Below, one piece after another: positions 9,556-17,607 of a stretch of 64,000 bases of DNA. The translations under genes and the position numbers were made by a program. Position 1 is the first letter of the stretch; every line of letters starts with the position of its first letter. Under the pieces are notes generated by a model, which did no database searches, was not told the origin of the DNA, and saw nothing but the letters and a program-made list of their open reading frames with translations. Source of the stretch: Mesorhizobium kowhaii (GTDB lineage Bacteria; Pseudomonadota; Alphaproteobacteria; Rhizobiales; Rhizobiaceae); assembly GCF_003253745.1 (NCBI RefSeq), contig NZ_MZXV01000013.1, forward strand, positions 992,001 through 1,056,000. Reading direction: 5' to 3'.

Positions 9556-9864
9556 TCATTTCGTATCGCGTGGCACGAAATAGCTCGTCACGGTGCCTTG
9601 CCCGATGCCTCGCTTGACCACGACCGTCGTGTATTCCGCCGGTAGCGAAGCGGTGACGTTCGGGTCAATTGACTTGCACCTTCCGACGATTTCGCCATTG
9701 GGAGAGCTCGCCAGCCTTTGCGCCAGTGAAGCCCGGCACTGATCAAGCGATGTGTACATTGTTGGCGCCATATCGATGGGCTTGCATACGGAAGCCTCTC
9801 CCGGGCTGCACGAAAGCAAAAGCATCACTGCCGCGGTTGCCGGATCCACTCCCTGAGCTCCCAT
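9556..9864 (-). CDS. Small secreted Cys-containing hypothetical protein
   Basis: 102 residues. A short hydrophobic N-terminus (TAAVMLLLSCSPGEA) suggests a signal peptide or a lipobox-like site (LLSC). Two further cysteines (CKPID, DQCRASL) and a GRCKSID motif follow, then YTTVVVKRGIGQGTVTSYFV. The overall pattern is typical of small rhizobial periplasmic proteins of unknown function. No strong ribosome site, so the start is uncertain. Confidence 0.6.
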   Translation of the reverse strand: MGAQGVDPATAAVMLLLSCSPGEASVCKPIDMAPTMYTSLDQCRASLAQRLASSPNGEIVGRCKSIDPNVTASLPAEYTTVVVKRGIGQGTVTSYFVPRDTK

Positions 9865-10016
9865 GCTGGACGAGACTCAACGCGGAAGTGCGACCTTGGT
9901 TTCGCTGTCGCTAAAAAACCGATCCGCATTGCCCAACCCGGCGAGCTTTTGTGGTGTTGCCCGCGGCCTCAGAGAGCGCTGGGACGCGCGAGGCACTTCG
10001 GCGGCGAGCTGCCAGT

Positions 10017-10553
10017 TCAGCTTGTGTGGTCCAGTAGTCTGGTGGTGATATCACGGCTATGTTCGGTGTTGGTGCGATCGATGCCTTCCACGGTGATCGC
10101 GTACATCCCGTTTTCGATCCTTGCTATCCAGCCTTTTGCTTTTAGATACCAGAGATGAAACTCCAGATGTTCACGCGGGCAGCCTGCCAGGCGTTCGAGT
10201 TCCGAATCGCCAATGCCAGGATTGTTCACGTCTTGTCGGCGTTTGACATAAAGGAGCGAGAGCAGTTTGGCCTGAATGACGACATCCCGTTCGATGCCTT
10301 TGGTGTTGCTGGCTTCCTCGGTCAACTCGCGGCGAACGTTCAAATGATCTTTGTACTGAATGTCGTACTGCGCGCGCTTGACCGGATCTTTGAGCGTATT
10401 ATGGGCATCTATGATTTCACTGAAGCGGGATTCGTCGCCGGTATCCCGGTTATCGGGATGGTAGCGCATGGCAAAATAACGAAATATCCGTTCTATCGTT
10501 TCCGAGTTGGCGTTCGGGCTGATTTCCAGAAGTTCGTAGTAGTCAATGAACAA
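10017..10553 (-). CDS. J-domain protein with C-terminal winged-helix-like region
   Basis: 178 residues. Residues 4-65 form a DnaJ domain with intact HPD at 32-34 (RYHPDNRDTGD) and the helix IV signature DPVKRAQYD. No Gly/Phe region or zinc domain follows, so it is a class C J-protein that would recruit and stimulate a DnaK ATPase for a specific client. Residues 90-165 (LERLAGCPREHLEFHLWYLK, then GWIARIENGMYAITVEGID) look like a winged helix. The client is unknown. A stem-loop lies upstream at 10601. Confidence 0.85.
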   Translation of the reverse strand: MFIDYYELLEISPNANSETIERIFRYFAMRYHPDNRDTGDESRFSEIIDAHNTLKDPVKRAQYDIQYKDHLNVRRELTEEASNTKGIERDVVIQAKLLSLLYVKRRQDVNNPGIGDSELERLAGCPREHLEFHLWYLKAKGWIARIENGMYAITVEGIDRTNTEHSRDITTRLLDHTS

Positions 10554-10600
10554 TTCGGTGCTCCCACGACATCGCCATCAGGCAATGCATTGGTCTAATA

Positions 10601-10648
10601 CGACAAAGGGCCTGGCCGCGAAAGAGTTGCGATCACAGGCCCTTGTCG
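10601..10648 (-). terminator. Long stem-loop between two reverse-strand genes
   Basis: CGACAAAGGGCCTG pairs with CAGGCCCTTGTCG with one bulge and a loop of about 21 bases. It covers the stop of the gene ending at 10633 and precedes the J-domain gene. No T-run, so it may be an attenuator or terminator. Confidence 0.5.
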
Positions 10649-10884
10649 TCGGGTTCGTTCGAAGAGTGCGCCTGTTGCCGCACAGTCGCAAGCTGGACCA
10701 TGGTCCGTGGACCTAAGGTCGTAAATCCGGCGCCGTCAAATGCCAGGCATAACCAGTCACCGGCAGCGCGAGCCCTAAGATAGATGCCGCGATCGCCAAC
10801 TAACCGCGCGGTCTGGCTTTCGGCCCTGGCCTGCTTTCCGATGGGTTTGCGGCCAATCTGGCGGATCGCCTGTCTCTTAGCCAC
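10633..10884 (-). CDS. Hypothetical protein, 83 residues
   Basis: A GTG-started frame opening MAKRQAIRQIGRKPIGKQAR. The middle (VGDRGIYLRARAAGDWLCLA, then FDGAGFTTLG) has globular character. No clear ribosome site. It overlaps the gene starting at 10997 by 85 bp in another frame, so either translation is coupled or one call is wrong. Confidence 0.45.
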   Translation of the reverse strand: MAKRQAIRQIGRKPIGKQARAESQTARLVGDRGIYLRARAAGDWLCLAFDGAGFTTLGPRTMVQLATVRQQAHSSNEPDDKGL

Positions 10885-10997
10885 AGGGATATCTTTTTTC
10901 TTGCCAGCAGCTCATCGCGATCGCCATCCGCACTCCGCTTCGCAGCAATCGCATAGTCGGCTCGGTTCGTTCGATAGTCGTCTTTTTGCACAGACAT
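10800..10997 (-). CDS. Small basic hypothetical protein, 65 residues
   Basis: The ATG at 10997 has GAAGGAGGAAG immediately upstream, a strong site. Translation opens MSVQKDDYRTNRADYAIAAK and ends in a very basic Pro/Arg tail (SRPGPKARPRG). The N-terminal half looks genuine; the tail overlaps the next gene in a different frame, so a frameshift joining the two is possible. Confidence 0.5.
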   Translation of the reverse strand: MSVQKDDYRTNRADYAIAAKRSADGDRDELLARKKISLWLRDRRSARLAANPSESRPGPKARPRG

Positions 10998-11177
10998 CGC
11001 TTCCTCCTTCGCGGGCGTTTTCGCCCTCCTCTGGCCCGCGGAGGAGCTACTAACTGCCGGTGCAAGGCGCGAGTCTACCAATTGGGGATTGTATTAAAAT
11101 GATACAGTTCGCAGTCGCGCCTGCCTCTCGTTGTTTTCGATAGTGCCCGCTTCGCTCTGGGCCTGCTACAATCCCAT

Positions 11178-11339
11178 ATGGCCGTCCGAATAGCTGTTGT
11201 CCTGGCACTCCTTTTCGCCTTCGCCTACGGATTCGCAAAACTCGTTGACCGTTATGGCAGTGTTGGCGATGCTCCCTCTCCGTGTGCGGAATGGTCAAAT
11301 CCTGATTGCTCAAACCGGAACGCCGCGCCGGCGCAGTAG
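11178..11339 (+). CDS. Small single-pass membrane protein
   Basis: 53 residues starting MAVRIAVVLALLFAFAYGFA. Residues 3-22 are a transmembrane helix, followed by KLVDRYGSVGDAPSP and two cysteines. It is related to the reverse-strand protein at 15355-15486 inside the phage element (shared helix ending in FAYG(F/L)A and a following basic/acidic patch). No strong ribosome site seen. Function unknown. Confidence 0.5.
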   Translation: MAVRIAVVLALLFAFAYGFAKLVDRYGSVGDAPSPCAEWSNPDCSNRNAAPAQ

Positions 11340-11464
11340 CGATGTTTCGCACATCGCTTCCTCGATGATCTCAGGTCGTGCCTCAGTTAAAATTTGCGGA
11401 AACGCCTAATTCCTTGCCCGACTTGTGCAAAGGCCTATGCTCAGAGGACAGGATAGGAGGCATC

Positions 11465-11674
11465 ATGGCCAAGCTGACGAACGCTGCTGATATGGCCGGG
11501 ACCGTTGGTGTTGATCCGACGGCATTTCGGCAGGCATTGCGAAACGCGAAGTTCCCTTGGCACAAGCGCAATGCTGATTGGATTGTTGAGCTTGATAGCG
11601 CGGAGCACTCGTCAATGCGGACCGTGCTTGTAACTCTCCTGAAGCGGAAGAAGCCCGATGCCGACCGGACCTAA
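11465..11674 (+). CDS. Small hypothetical protein, possibly DNA-binding
   Basis: 69 residues from an ATG with ATAGGAGG upstream, better supported than the in-frame ATG at 11378. The N-terminal half (LTNAADMAGTVGVDPTAFRQ, then ALRNAKFPWH) reads like a short helix-turn-helix. The C-terminus ends LLKRKKPDADRT. It lies immediately outside the left end of the integrated element. Confidence 0.6.
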   Translation: MAKLTNAADMAGTVGVDPTAFRQALRNAKFPWHKRNADWIVELDSAEHSSMRTVLVTLLKRKKPDADRT

Positions 11675-11749
11675 AGGCCAGAGGCGCTCGCCGACGTGAT
11701 CGGCAACGCCGTCCGCGTCATGCGCATTGCCACCGGCGAGGATGACTAG
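11658..11749 (+). pseudogene. Frameshifted 'MPTGPKGQ...VIGNAV' small protein gene
   Basis: ATG at 11658 opens MPTGPKGQRR and hits TGA soon after. The next frame continues LADVIGNAVRVMRIATGEDD to a stop at 11749. Together they reconstitute a small protein type widespread in Rhizobiales that normally reads in one frame, so a single missing base near 11685 (in CGCTCGCC) is inferred. It overlaps the end of the preceding gene. Confidence 0.55.
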
Positions 11750-11763
11750 GCGATTGATTTGGC

Positions 11764-11816
11764 TGGTTCCCGCTCATGGGCTCGAACCACGATTCACGCC
11801 TTCAAAGGGCGCTGTC
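11764..11816. repeat. Left attachment site (tRNA-Gln 3' fragment)
   Basis: 53 bp identical to 26509-26561, covering the tRNA from the anticodon arm through CCA on the reverse strand. The 5' half of the tRNA is missing here, so this copy cannot make a tRNA. Confidence 0.9.
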
Positions 11817-11953
11817 TATCCTGCCAACCCGTTCAGGGTCATTCATATAAGTACCAGAAAATAAAGGATTTTGCTGCTAGTCGTTCGCTATTGTTCATCT
11901 AGGTGCGCGGGTATATATTTGACGCATATTAGACGACTTTGGAGGCTAGCACA

Positions 11954-13309
11954 GTGGCCAAGACCCTAGTTGAAGCGAAGATAACGACGCCCAGCGCCCG
12001 CAAGGATTTGCCTGCCGGGTTGCATTGGCGAGGCTTGGACCGTGAGGTTCACCTTGGCTACCGCAAGGGGAAAAGGGGCGGTGTCTGGCTGGTTCGTTGG
12101 CGCAACGGGGTCGGATACAAACAGGCTCCCGTCGGCATTGCGGACGATACCATCAAGGCTGGAAACCTCAATTTCCAGGCGGCAGAGAAAGCCGCTCGCG
12201 CGTTGGTCGAACGGGAACGCCAGCTTGCCGCTTCCGAGGCCGAAGGCCCTGCGCTAACCATCGCAAAGGCCGTTGCGGACTATATCGCCTCCAGAGACGA
12301 CAGGGACGCCAAGAGAGCAGGGCGGGCGATCCGTTCCGATGCCGCGCGAAGGCTTGGCCGGCACGTCCTGGGACAGCCCGCGCGGGGCAAAGAACAGGCA
12401 ATCCCGGCAACGCCATTGGCTGGCGTTACGCTCTACATGATGACTGAGAACGATTTGCAAGCATGGCGGGCAAGCCTGCCATCCACCATGAAGGCGACCA
12501 CGCGCCAGCGGCTTATCAACGACCTAAAGGCAGCTCTAAATTCAGCCTACAATGCCAACAGGGCCAAGCTCCTGCCTTCCGTGCCGGCGATCGTAAAGCA
12601 CGGATTGCGAGCACCCGAGCATACCGACGAGGCCGAGCCCGTTGCGCGTGACAATCAAATTCTCTCAGATGCCGATATCGCCCGGGTGCTTCGGGCCGCC
12701 CGGGAGGTGGACGCGGAAAACGACATGGGCGGGGATCTTTTCAGGATTGTTCTTGTCCTTGCCGCCACGGGCGCCCGCTTCTCTCAGGTGGCGAGGATTC
12801 GGGTGAGTGACTGCCAGATTGCCGCCGGCAGGATCATGGTTCCCGTCAGTCGGAAGGGTCGCCGAGCAAAATCCGGTTCCATCACGGTGCCGGTGGGGCG
12901 AGATGTCATCGATGCACTTGTGCCTGTTGCCACTGGACGCTCGCCCGACGCTATCTTGCTGGAGCGCCAGCGCTACGAACAGGTGAAGGGCATTCAATGG
13001 CAGCGGGCAGGGCGCGGCCCATGGCAGTCAGCGGAAATGGTCCGACCCTGGCAGGCGATAAAGGAACGCGCTGAACTGCCCGACATGATCCCCTACGCCC
13101 TGCGCCATTCCAGCATCGTCAAGGGCATCCGCGCTAATCTCCCGATCCGGCTGGTGGCCGCCCTTCACGACACCAGCACGGCCATGATTGAGCGGCATTA
13201 TTCGAAGTGGATTACGTCTGGTCTGGAAGAGATGGCACGGGCGGCGATCGTGCCGCTGGTGCCGCAGGATGACGGCGCCCGCGTGGTGCAGTTGAGGGGC
13301 GGCGCGTGA
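11954..13309 (+). CDS. int: Phage-type tyrosine recombinase (integrase)
   Basis: 451 residues from GTG at 11954, which has GGAGG eight bases upstream; an in-frame TTG at 11939 is less likely. An N-terminal Arm-binding/SAM-like region is followed by a catalytic domain with Arg275 (ATGARFSQ), a lysine-rich strand near 301, the RH pair at 384-385 (YALRHSS; the first box-II His is Tyr381), His405 (LHDTS) and nucleophile Tyr416 (ERHYSKW). It should integrate and, with an excisionase, excise the element at the tRNA-Gln repeats. Adjacent to the left attachment site. Confidence 0.93.
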   Translation: MAKTLVEAKITTPSARKDLPAGLHWRGLDREVHLGYRKGKRGGVWLVRWRNGVGYKQAPVGIADDTIKAGNLNFQAAEKAARALVERERQLAASEAEGPALTIAKAVADYIASRDDRDAKRAGRAIRSDAARRLGRHVLGQPARGKEQAIPATPLAGVTLYMMTENDLQAWRASLPSTMKATTRQRLINDLKAALNSAYNANRAKLLPSVPAIVKHGLRAPEHTDEAEPVARDNQILSDADIARVLRAAREVDAENDMGGDLFRIVLVLAATGARFSQVARIRVSDCQIAAGRIMVPVSRKGRRAKSGSITVPVGRDVIDALVPVATGRSPDAILLERQRYEQVKGIQWQRAGRGPWQSAEMVRPWQAIKERAELPDMIPYALRHSSIVKGIRANLPIRLVAALHDTSTAMIERHYSKWITSGLEEMARAAIVPLVPQDDGARVVQLRGGA

Positions 13310-13863
13310 TGGCCCTCAACAAGCCTTGGGACGAAGCAACGGACAAGATCGAGGCCAAACAAAACGGTATTGATGTTAGCCAGCCGGATTGGCAGGCGAA
13401 GTGGAGGAGACTGGCGATTTCACGCCTGGGCGAAAGTTACGCGGCAAACTTCAATCCCATCCTTCCTTGGGTTGGCCTTCGCTTTGCAATGGACAGCGAA
13501 TTGCCCATTCCGGAATGGGTGCTCGGCTATTTCTATGAGAGCGCGGGAATACTCAATCAGCTGATCCGCGATGGAACGCGACGAGGAGGCCGCAAGGAAA
13601 CGGAGTCGGTTGGCCGGATGCTCGGCTTCGGCGCTGATGGCAAGGGGCAAACATCTGCCTTTCGGGAAGTCACGCTGCAGGATCGTGATACGAAAATAGC
13701 GGTACAGGTAGTCTGCGGAATTGAGGTCAATGGGTGGAGCCAGGAAAAATCTATTGGCGAAGTTGCTCGGGACCAGCGGCTTTCCGAAGCTACGGTGGAA
13801 CGTGCCTATGATCGCTATCGCGTGGCTGCCGAAACGCGGCTTTCAAATTTCATCAAGCCGTAG
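13309..13863 (+). CDS. Hypothetical element protein with C-terminal HTH-like motif
   Basis: 184 residues; the ATG overlaps the integrase stop (TGATG), so translation is probably coupled. The C-terminus carries GEVARDQRLSEATVERAYDR, a plausible helix-turn-helix. The middle (WVLGYFYESAGILNQLIRDG) looks helical. It may be a regulator of integration or of early genes; no family is recognised. Confidence 0.65.
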   Translation: MALNKPWDEATDKIEAKQNGIDVSQPDWQAKWRRLAISRLGESYAANFNPILPWVGLRFAMDSELPIPEWVLGYFYESAGILNQLIRDGTRRGGRKETESVGRMLGFGADGKGQTSAFREVTLQDRDTKIAVQVVCGIEVNGWSQEKSIGEVARDQRLSEATVERAYDRYRVAAETRLSNFIKP

Positions 13864-13980
13864 CCGGGTTTTCTGCGAAAGCACGAAATGCCCATTTCGT
13901 GCGTTGGACGGTTCCAGCCGTTTCAGTGACCATACGCCCATGAATTCACGCGGACGTTCCGCCGTTCATGGAGCAAAACC

Positions 13981-14169
13981 TTGGAAAACCAAAAATTTGG
14001 CCTGACAATCGAGGAAGCCGTTGACCGCTCTGGCATCGGCCGCACGAAGATTTTCGAAGCCATCAAACTCGGCAAGCTGACCGCGCGTAAGGCCGGCAGG
14101 CGGACGATCATCCTGAGTGAGGAGCTTTCGGAGTACCTGAAATCTCTTCCTGTGCGGGAGGCCGCATAA
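13981..14169 (+). CDS. Excisionase-like helix-turn-helix protein (AlpA/MerR-type)
   Basis: 62 residues from TTG at 13981 with GGAG seven bases upstream; nearby ATGs are out of frame. The sequence LTIEEAVDRSGIGRTKIFEA followed by IKLGKLTARKAGRRTIILSE is the typical winged HTH of small excisionase/AlpA-like proteins, with a wing ending in a basic hairpin. Likely directs excision or activates early genes. Followed directly by the next gene. Confidence 0.75.
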   Translation: MENQKFGLTIEEAVDRSGIGRTKIFEAIKLGKLTARKAGRRTIILSEELSEYLKSLPVREAA

Positions 14170-14364
14170 ATGGAACAGATCGACCTTCAACCTGACGAAG
14201 CTGTTCGCCTCGCGGCCGAGTTCATTGTCCGCGGTCGCAATCAGGTCGGCCAGGCGCTTGTGCCCGAGATCCGAACCCGTTTTGGCGTCACGACGCTCCA
14301 AGCGGTCGACGCCATCCGCCTGGCGCAAAAGCTACGATCGGGAGGCGCCGATGTGGCCGCCTGA
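14170..14364 (+). CDS. Small hypothetical element protein, 64 residues
   Basis: The ATG follows the preceding stop with no gap (TAAATG). It is helical (LAAEFIVRGRNQVGQALVPE, then FGVTTLQAVDAIRLAQKL); the second half could be a second HTH-like unit. No family recognised. Part of a tightly packed early gene string. Confidence 0.6.
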   Translation: MEQIDLQPDEAVRLAAEFIVRGRNQVGQALVPEIRTRFGVTTLQAVDAIRLAQKLRSGGADVAA

Positions 14365-14560
14365 AACTGAAACCGCCGCCCCGACGGCAATCGGGAACGG
14401 CGGGAATTCGAAAAGTATGGCAACCCGAGGAACTTACCCGACGTTCAGTTTTTCGGCAATGGATTTCGCGATTGCCACCATCGCCGCCCGGTGTCATCTG
14501 CCGGCGCCGACGGCGCGCGCCGTGGTCGAGCTTGCCAGGCTCGGAGGGCGCCCCTCATGA
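14351..14560 (+). CDS. Small hypothetical element protein, 69 residues
   Basis: Starts at ATG 14351 (MWPPETETAAPTAIGNGGNS), overlapping the previous gene by 14 bp, with GGGAGGC upstream. The C-terminal half (SAMDFAIATIAARCHLPAPT, then ARAVVELARLGG) is helical. The stop overlaps the start of the replication gene (ATGA), suggesting coupled translation. Function unknown. Confidence 0.6.
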   Translation: MWPPETETAAPTAIGNGGNSKSMATRGTYPTFSFSAMDFAIATIAARCHLPAPTARAVVELARLGGRPS

Positions 14561-14988
14561 GCAAGCGCGAGTTCAGCAAGGTCTCGCCAGCCCTCTGGCG
14601 CTCGAAGCGCTTCCTGGCGCTCCCTAAGGACCGCTGCCGGCTGCTGTTGGTGTTCTATATGACCTGCGGACACCAGACCTCAGCTGGCTGCTACCGGATC
14701 AGCGAGGGCTATGCGTGCTCTGACCTCGGATGGCTACCGGAAGACTACCGGACAGCGCGTGATCCCCTGGTCGAATGCGGGCTCATTGCCTTCGACAATG
14801 ACACCGAGGAGGTGTTCGTCTCGGGATGGTTCAGGTTCTGCCCACCGATGAACCCGAAACACGCGGCCGGCACTATGGCCCTGATTGCTGACATCGAAAG
14901 CGACAGGCTCCGAGAGCAGGCGGAGCAGGAGTTCGCGCCAGCCTATACAGCCCTCCAGGCCCGTTCTCCCCGTTTGCCTGGCCGGTAG
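14557..14988 (+). CDS. Phage replication protein, N-terminal domain
   Basis: 143 residues opening MSKREFSKVSPALWRSKRFL. The region with ACSDLGWLPEDY and VSGWFRFCPPMNP resembles the winged-helix N-terminus of replication-initiation proteins in rhizobial prophages. Relatives usually continue for another 100 or more residues, through a low-complexity linker. Here the frame stops at 14988, right before a purine-rich repeat that is open in other frames, so the gene may be frameshifted and truncated. Confidence 0.65.
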   Translation: MSKREFSKVSPALWRSKRFLALPKDRCRLLLVFYMTCGHQTSAGCYRISEGYACSDLGWLPEDYRTARDPLVECGLIAFDNDTEEVFVSGWFRFCPPMNPKHAAGTMALIADIESDRLREQAEQEFAPAYTALQARSPRLPGR

Positions 14989-15000
14989 GCCGGTACGGTT

Positions 15001-15354
15001 TGAATACTGTCTCCAAACGGTATGCAGACCCTATCGATATATAGAGACACAGACACAGACACAGACACAGACCGAGATAAGACCCGAGAAAAAGAGAGAG
15101 ACAGAGACCACAGACGCAGACCTTGACCAAGAGAGCAGACCGAAGACTGCAGACCTGAGACACAGACGGAGACCGAGAGAGACACCAGACCTGAAAGGGA
15201 GAGAGAAACCGAAAGGAGACCTCGAGAGAGGTTCGCTTGGGAGGGGAAGCCATTCTCCTAAGCCAGTGCTTTACGACCAAGAACAATTACCCCGCCCGAC
15301 GCCAAGCGGATGAACAAAGCTGTTCTATGCCTGTGGTGATCCGGCATGAGGTTC
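15001..15354. other. Noncoding or decayed stretch with purine-rich repeat
   Basis: Dominated by the GA/CA-rich repeat at 15045-15235. Other frames across it read Asp-Thr or Gln-Thr repeats, as in the linker of phage replication proteins, but no intact gene is supported. Confidence 0.5.
15045..15235 (+). repeat. Strand-asymmetric purine-rich low-complexity repeat
   Basis: Four exact AGACAC units (15045-15068) run into about 165 bases of GAGA/CAGA-rich sequence with almost no T on the + strand. It could be a decayed linker-coding segment of the replication gene or an origin-like region with strong strand bias. Confidence 0.8.
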
Positions 15355-15486
15355 TTACTCTACAGGTTTGGAACCGTGCTCTACGGGCGTCGTGCCTGGG
15401 ATGTCGCCAGAACACTTGACGAGTTCTGCGAGTCCGTAGGCAAAGGCCGCAAGCACGGCCACGACGACGAGCAATCGAACGCGCAT
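15355..15486 (-). CDS. Small single-pass membrane protein
   Basis: 43 residues starting MRVRLLVVVAVLAAFAYGLA, with one transmembrane helix followed by ELVKCSGDIPG. It is a paralogue of the protein at 11178-11339 just outside the element. An upstream in-frame extension to 15651 exists but lacks protein-like sequence. No strong ribosome site. Confidence 0.45.
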   Translation of the reverse strand: MRVRLLVVVAVLAAFAYGLAELVKCSGDIPGTTPVEHGSKPVE

Positions 15487-15711
15487 GCCGGTTCTTATTT
15501 TATCATAGTTCTGCCGGACGCGCGCACGGAGCCCGTGCCTTTTCCCCGGAGCAGCAAATGTCACCGGGCTCAGTGCTTCGCCATTCACGTCCTCGCCGTC
15601 TAAAGGCGTAAACATGTATGCCGGTGAACGTACGTGAACATTATAAATCAATGACTTAGCTTGTCATTTGTGATACATATCGCATATGCATCGAATAAGG
15701 AGCCTTCTGAA

Positions 15712-16092
15712 GTGCTGGCAGATACCGCCGCGATAGCCGCCGCCAACGTAGCCGACAGCCACGTGATGAGCCGTCCGCTTGCCGTTGATATGATCGATCG
15801 CCGCACGCGCGAATGGCGCCGTCGTGGCGAGTTGATCGCGGTCTTCACTGCTGCACTCGGGGGCAGTGCTGTTTCGCCAATGCTGGCCGCGAAGATCGAA
15901 GCCGCTGCCGAGCTTGCCGTCGTTGCCGAGATGACCCGAGCGGCATTCATGGCTGGCACCGGCGCCACGGCCGATGACGTCGTGCGCACCGCAAACCAAG
16001 CGCAGCGGGCCGAGAAGGCCCTAGGCATCGCTGCCAGGACCAAGCCACAGAAACCCAGCCTTGAGGCCTATCTGTCCGGTGCAGCCGCTTGA
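15712..16092 (+). CDS. Putative terminase small subunit
   Basis: 126 residues from GTG 15712, with AAGGAG nine bases upstream. It is all-helical and Ala-rich (SPMLAAKIEAAAELAVVAEM) and its stop overlaps the start of the large subunit (4 bp). Position and size match terminase small subunits, which recognise the packaging site and feed the large subunit. The identification rests on context, as sequence motifs are weak. Confidence 0.6.
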   Translation: MLADTAAIAAANVADSHVMSRPLAVDMIDRRTREWRRRGELIAVFTAALGGSAVSPMLAAKIEAAAELAVVAEMTRAAFMAGTGATADDVVRTANQAQRAEKALGIAARTKPQKPSLEAYLSGAAA

Positions 16093-17597
16093 AGCCGCGT
16101 GTCACCATGAGGCAGGCCCTGACGGACCCGCAACTGCTCGGCAATGCGCTTCCTGGCGAGAGCTGGTCAATCTGGCGCACGCTGTTGATTGCGGCCATGG
16201 GCGAGGCCCTGACCGATGACGAGCGCGCAACCTTCGCTGCCATCACAGGACGCGAGCGCGAGCCGCTGGAGCGCATCGACGAGCTTTGGTGCATCGTCGG
16301 GCGCCGCGGTGGCAAGACGCGTGCAGCGGGCACCATGGGCGCTTACGTGGCCGCCCTCTGCGATTGGACCGACAAGCTTGCACCCGGCGAACGTGGCGTG
16401 CTGCCAGTCCTGGCGGCCTCGACATCACAGGCCGATCGAGCCTTCTCGCATGTCCTTGGTGTGCTTCAGCACTCGCCTGTGCTCTCGAGCATGATCGAAG
16501 GCCAACCCACTGCCGACACCATCCGCCTGTCGACCAGGATCGATGTGCAGATCAGGCCGGCCAACTTCCGCACCGTCCGATCGATCACTGCGGTTGCTGC
16601 CATCTGCGACGAGATCGCCTTTTGGGCCATTGAGGGATCGAAGAACCCCGATCGGGAGATCCTGGCAGCCATCCGTCCGGCGCTGATCACCACCGGTGGC
16701 CCGCTGATGGTCATCTCCTCGCCCTACGCACGCCGAGGAGAGCTTTACCGGGCATATCGCAGCGACTACGGGCCGGAGGCCGATCCGCTGCTGTTGGTGG
16801 CCAAGGGCGCATCCAACACCTTCAATCCGAGCCTGCCACAGGCTGAGATCGACAAGGCCTATGCGCGCGATGCGTCGTCGGCCGTTGCTGAGTATGGCGG
16901 CGAGTTCCGCACCGATGTCGAGACCTTGCTTGTTCGGGAAACCGTAGAAGCTGCTGTCGACCTGAACACGACGGTTCGCGAGCCTGTGCCTGGCGTGGCC
17001 TACTTCGCCTTTGTCGACCCGAGTGGCGGCTCTGCTGACAGCATGACGCTCGCGATTGGCCACAAGGAAGGAACCAAGGCTGTTCTTGATCGGACCATCG
17101 AGAAGCGGCCACCCTACAGCCCGGAGGCAGTCACGGAAGAGTTTGCCAAGGTGCTGCTGTCCTACGGCATCCGGCGCATCACCGGCGACAGGTTCGGCGG
17201 TGAGTGGTGCCGCGAACCCTTCAGGCGCCGCGGCATCGAATACCTTCTGAGCGAGGCGCCCAAGAGCGAGCTCTACCTCGCCCTTGTGCCTGCCCTCAAC
17301 TCTGGTCGTATCGCACTATTGGACGATGATCGCGTGATTGATCAGCTTGTTGGGCTTGAGCGCCGCACCAGCCGCTCCGGCCGCGATAGTGTCGACCATG
17401 CCCCGGGCGGCCACGACGACGTCGCAAACGCTGTTGCGGGCGTCGTCTACCTGCTCCTGCAGAAAGAGCCGGCGCCGACGCTTTACACAACCTCATACAC
17501 AACTGGCGGCGGCAAATCGTCAGCATATTCCGTGCGGATGGGCGGCAACAGCCCGTACGACGCCTTAGATCGCGCGCTTGCGCAAATCCAACGATAG
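16089..17597 (+). CDS. terL: Phage terminase large subunit
   Basis: 502 residues starting at TTG 16089, overlapping the small subunit. ATPase: Walker A-like VGRRGGKT (70-77) and Walker B AAICDE (Asp174, Glu175). Nuclease: Asp310 in FAFVDPSGG, GDRFGGEW, and HDDVANAVAG near 435. All motor and nuclease motifs look intact, at the normal length, so it should be able to translocate and cut DNA. It is the clearest packaging gene in an element that otherwise lacks a portal and capsid, so it may act with a helper's procapsids. Confidence 0.9.
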   Translation: MKPRVTMRQALTDPQLLGNALPGESWSIWRTLLIAAMGEALTDDERATFAAITGREREPLERIDELWCIVGRRGGKTRAAGTMGAYVAALCDWTDKLAPGERGVLPVLAASTSQADRAFSHVLGVLQHSPVLSSMIEGQPTADTIRLSTRIDVQIRPANFRTVRSITAVAAICDEIAFWAIEGSKNPDREILAAIRPALITTGGPLMVISSPYARRGELYRAYRSDYGPEADPLLLVAKGASNTFNPSLPQAEIDKAYARDASSAVAEYGGEFRTDVETLLVRETVEAAVDLNTTVREPVPGVAYFAFVDPSGGSADSMTLAIGHKEGTKAVLDRTIEKRPPYSPEAVTEEFAKVLLSYGIRRITGDRFGGEWCREPFRRRGIEYLLSEAPKSELYLALVPALNSGRIALLDDDRVIDQLVGLERRTSRSGRDSVDHAPGGHDDVANAVAGVVYLLLQKEPAPTLYTTSYTTGGGKSSAYSVRMGGNSPYDALDRALAQIQR

Positions 17598-17607
17598 GAA
17601 CCCCACC

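Noticed and set aside
11817..11938. Left tRNA-like sequence as a second functional tRNA
   Set aside because: Only the anticodon arm to the 3' end matches; the acceptor 5' strand and D arm are absent.
15045..15235. CRISPR array
   Set aside because: The repeat is a short continuous GA/CA-rich sequence without spacers or palindromic repeats; no cas genes.
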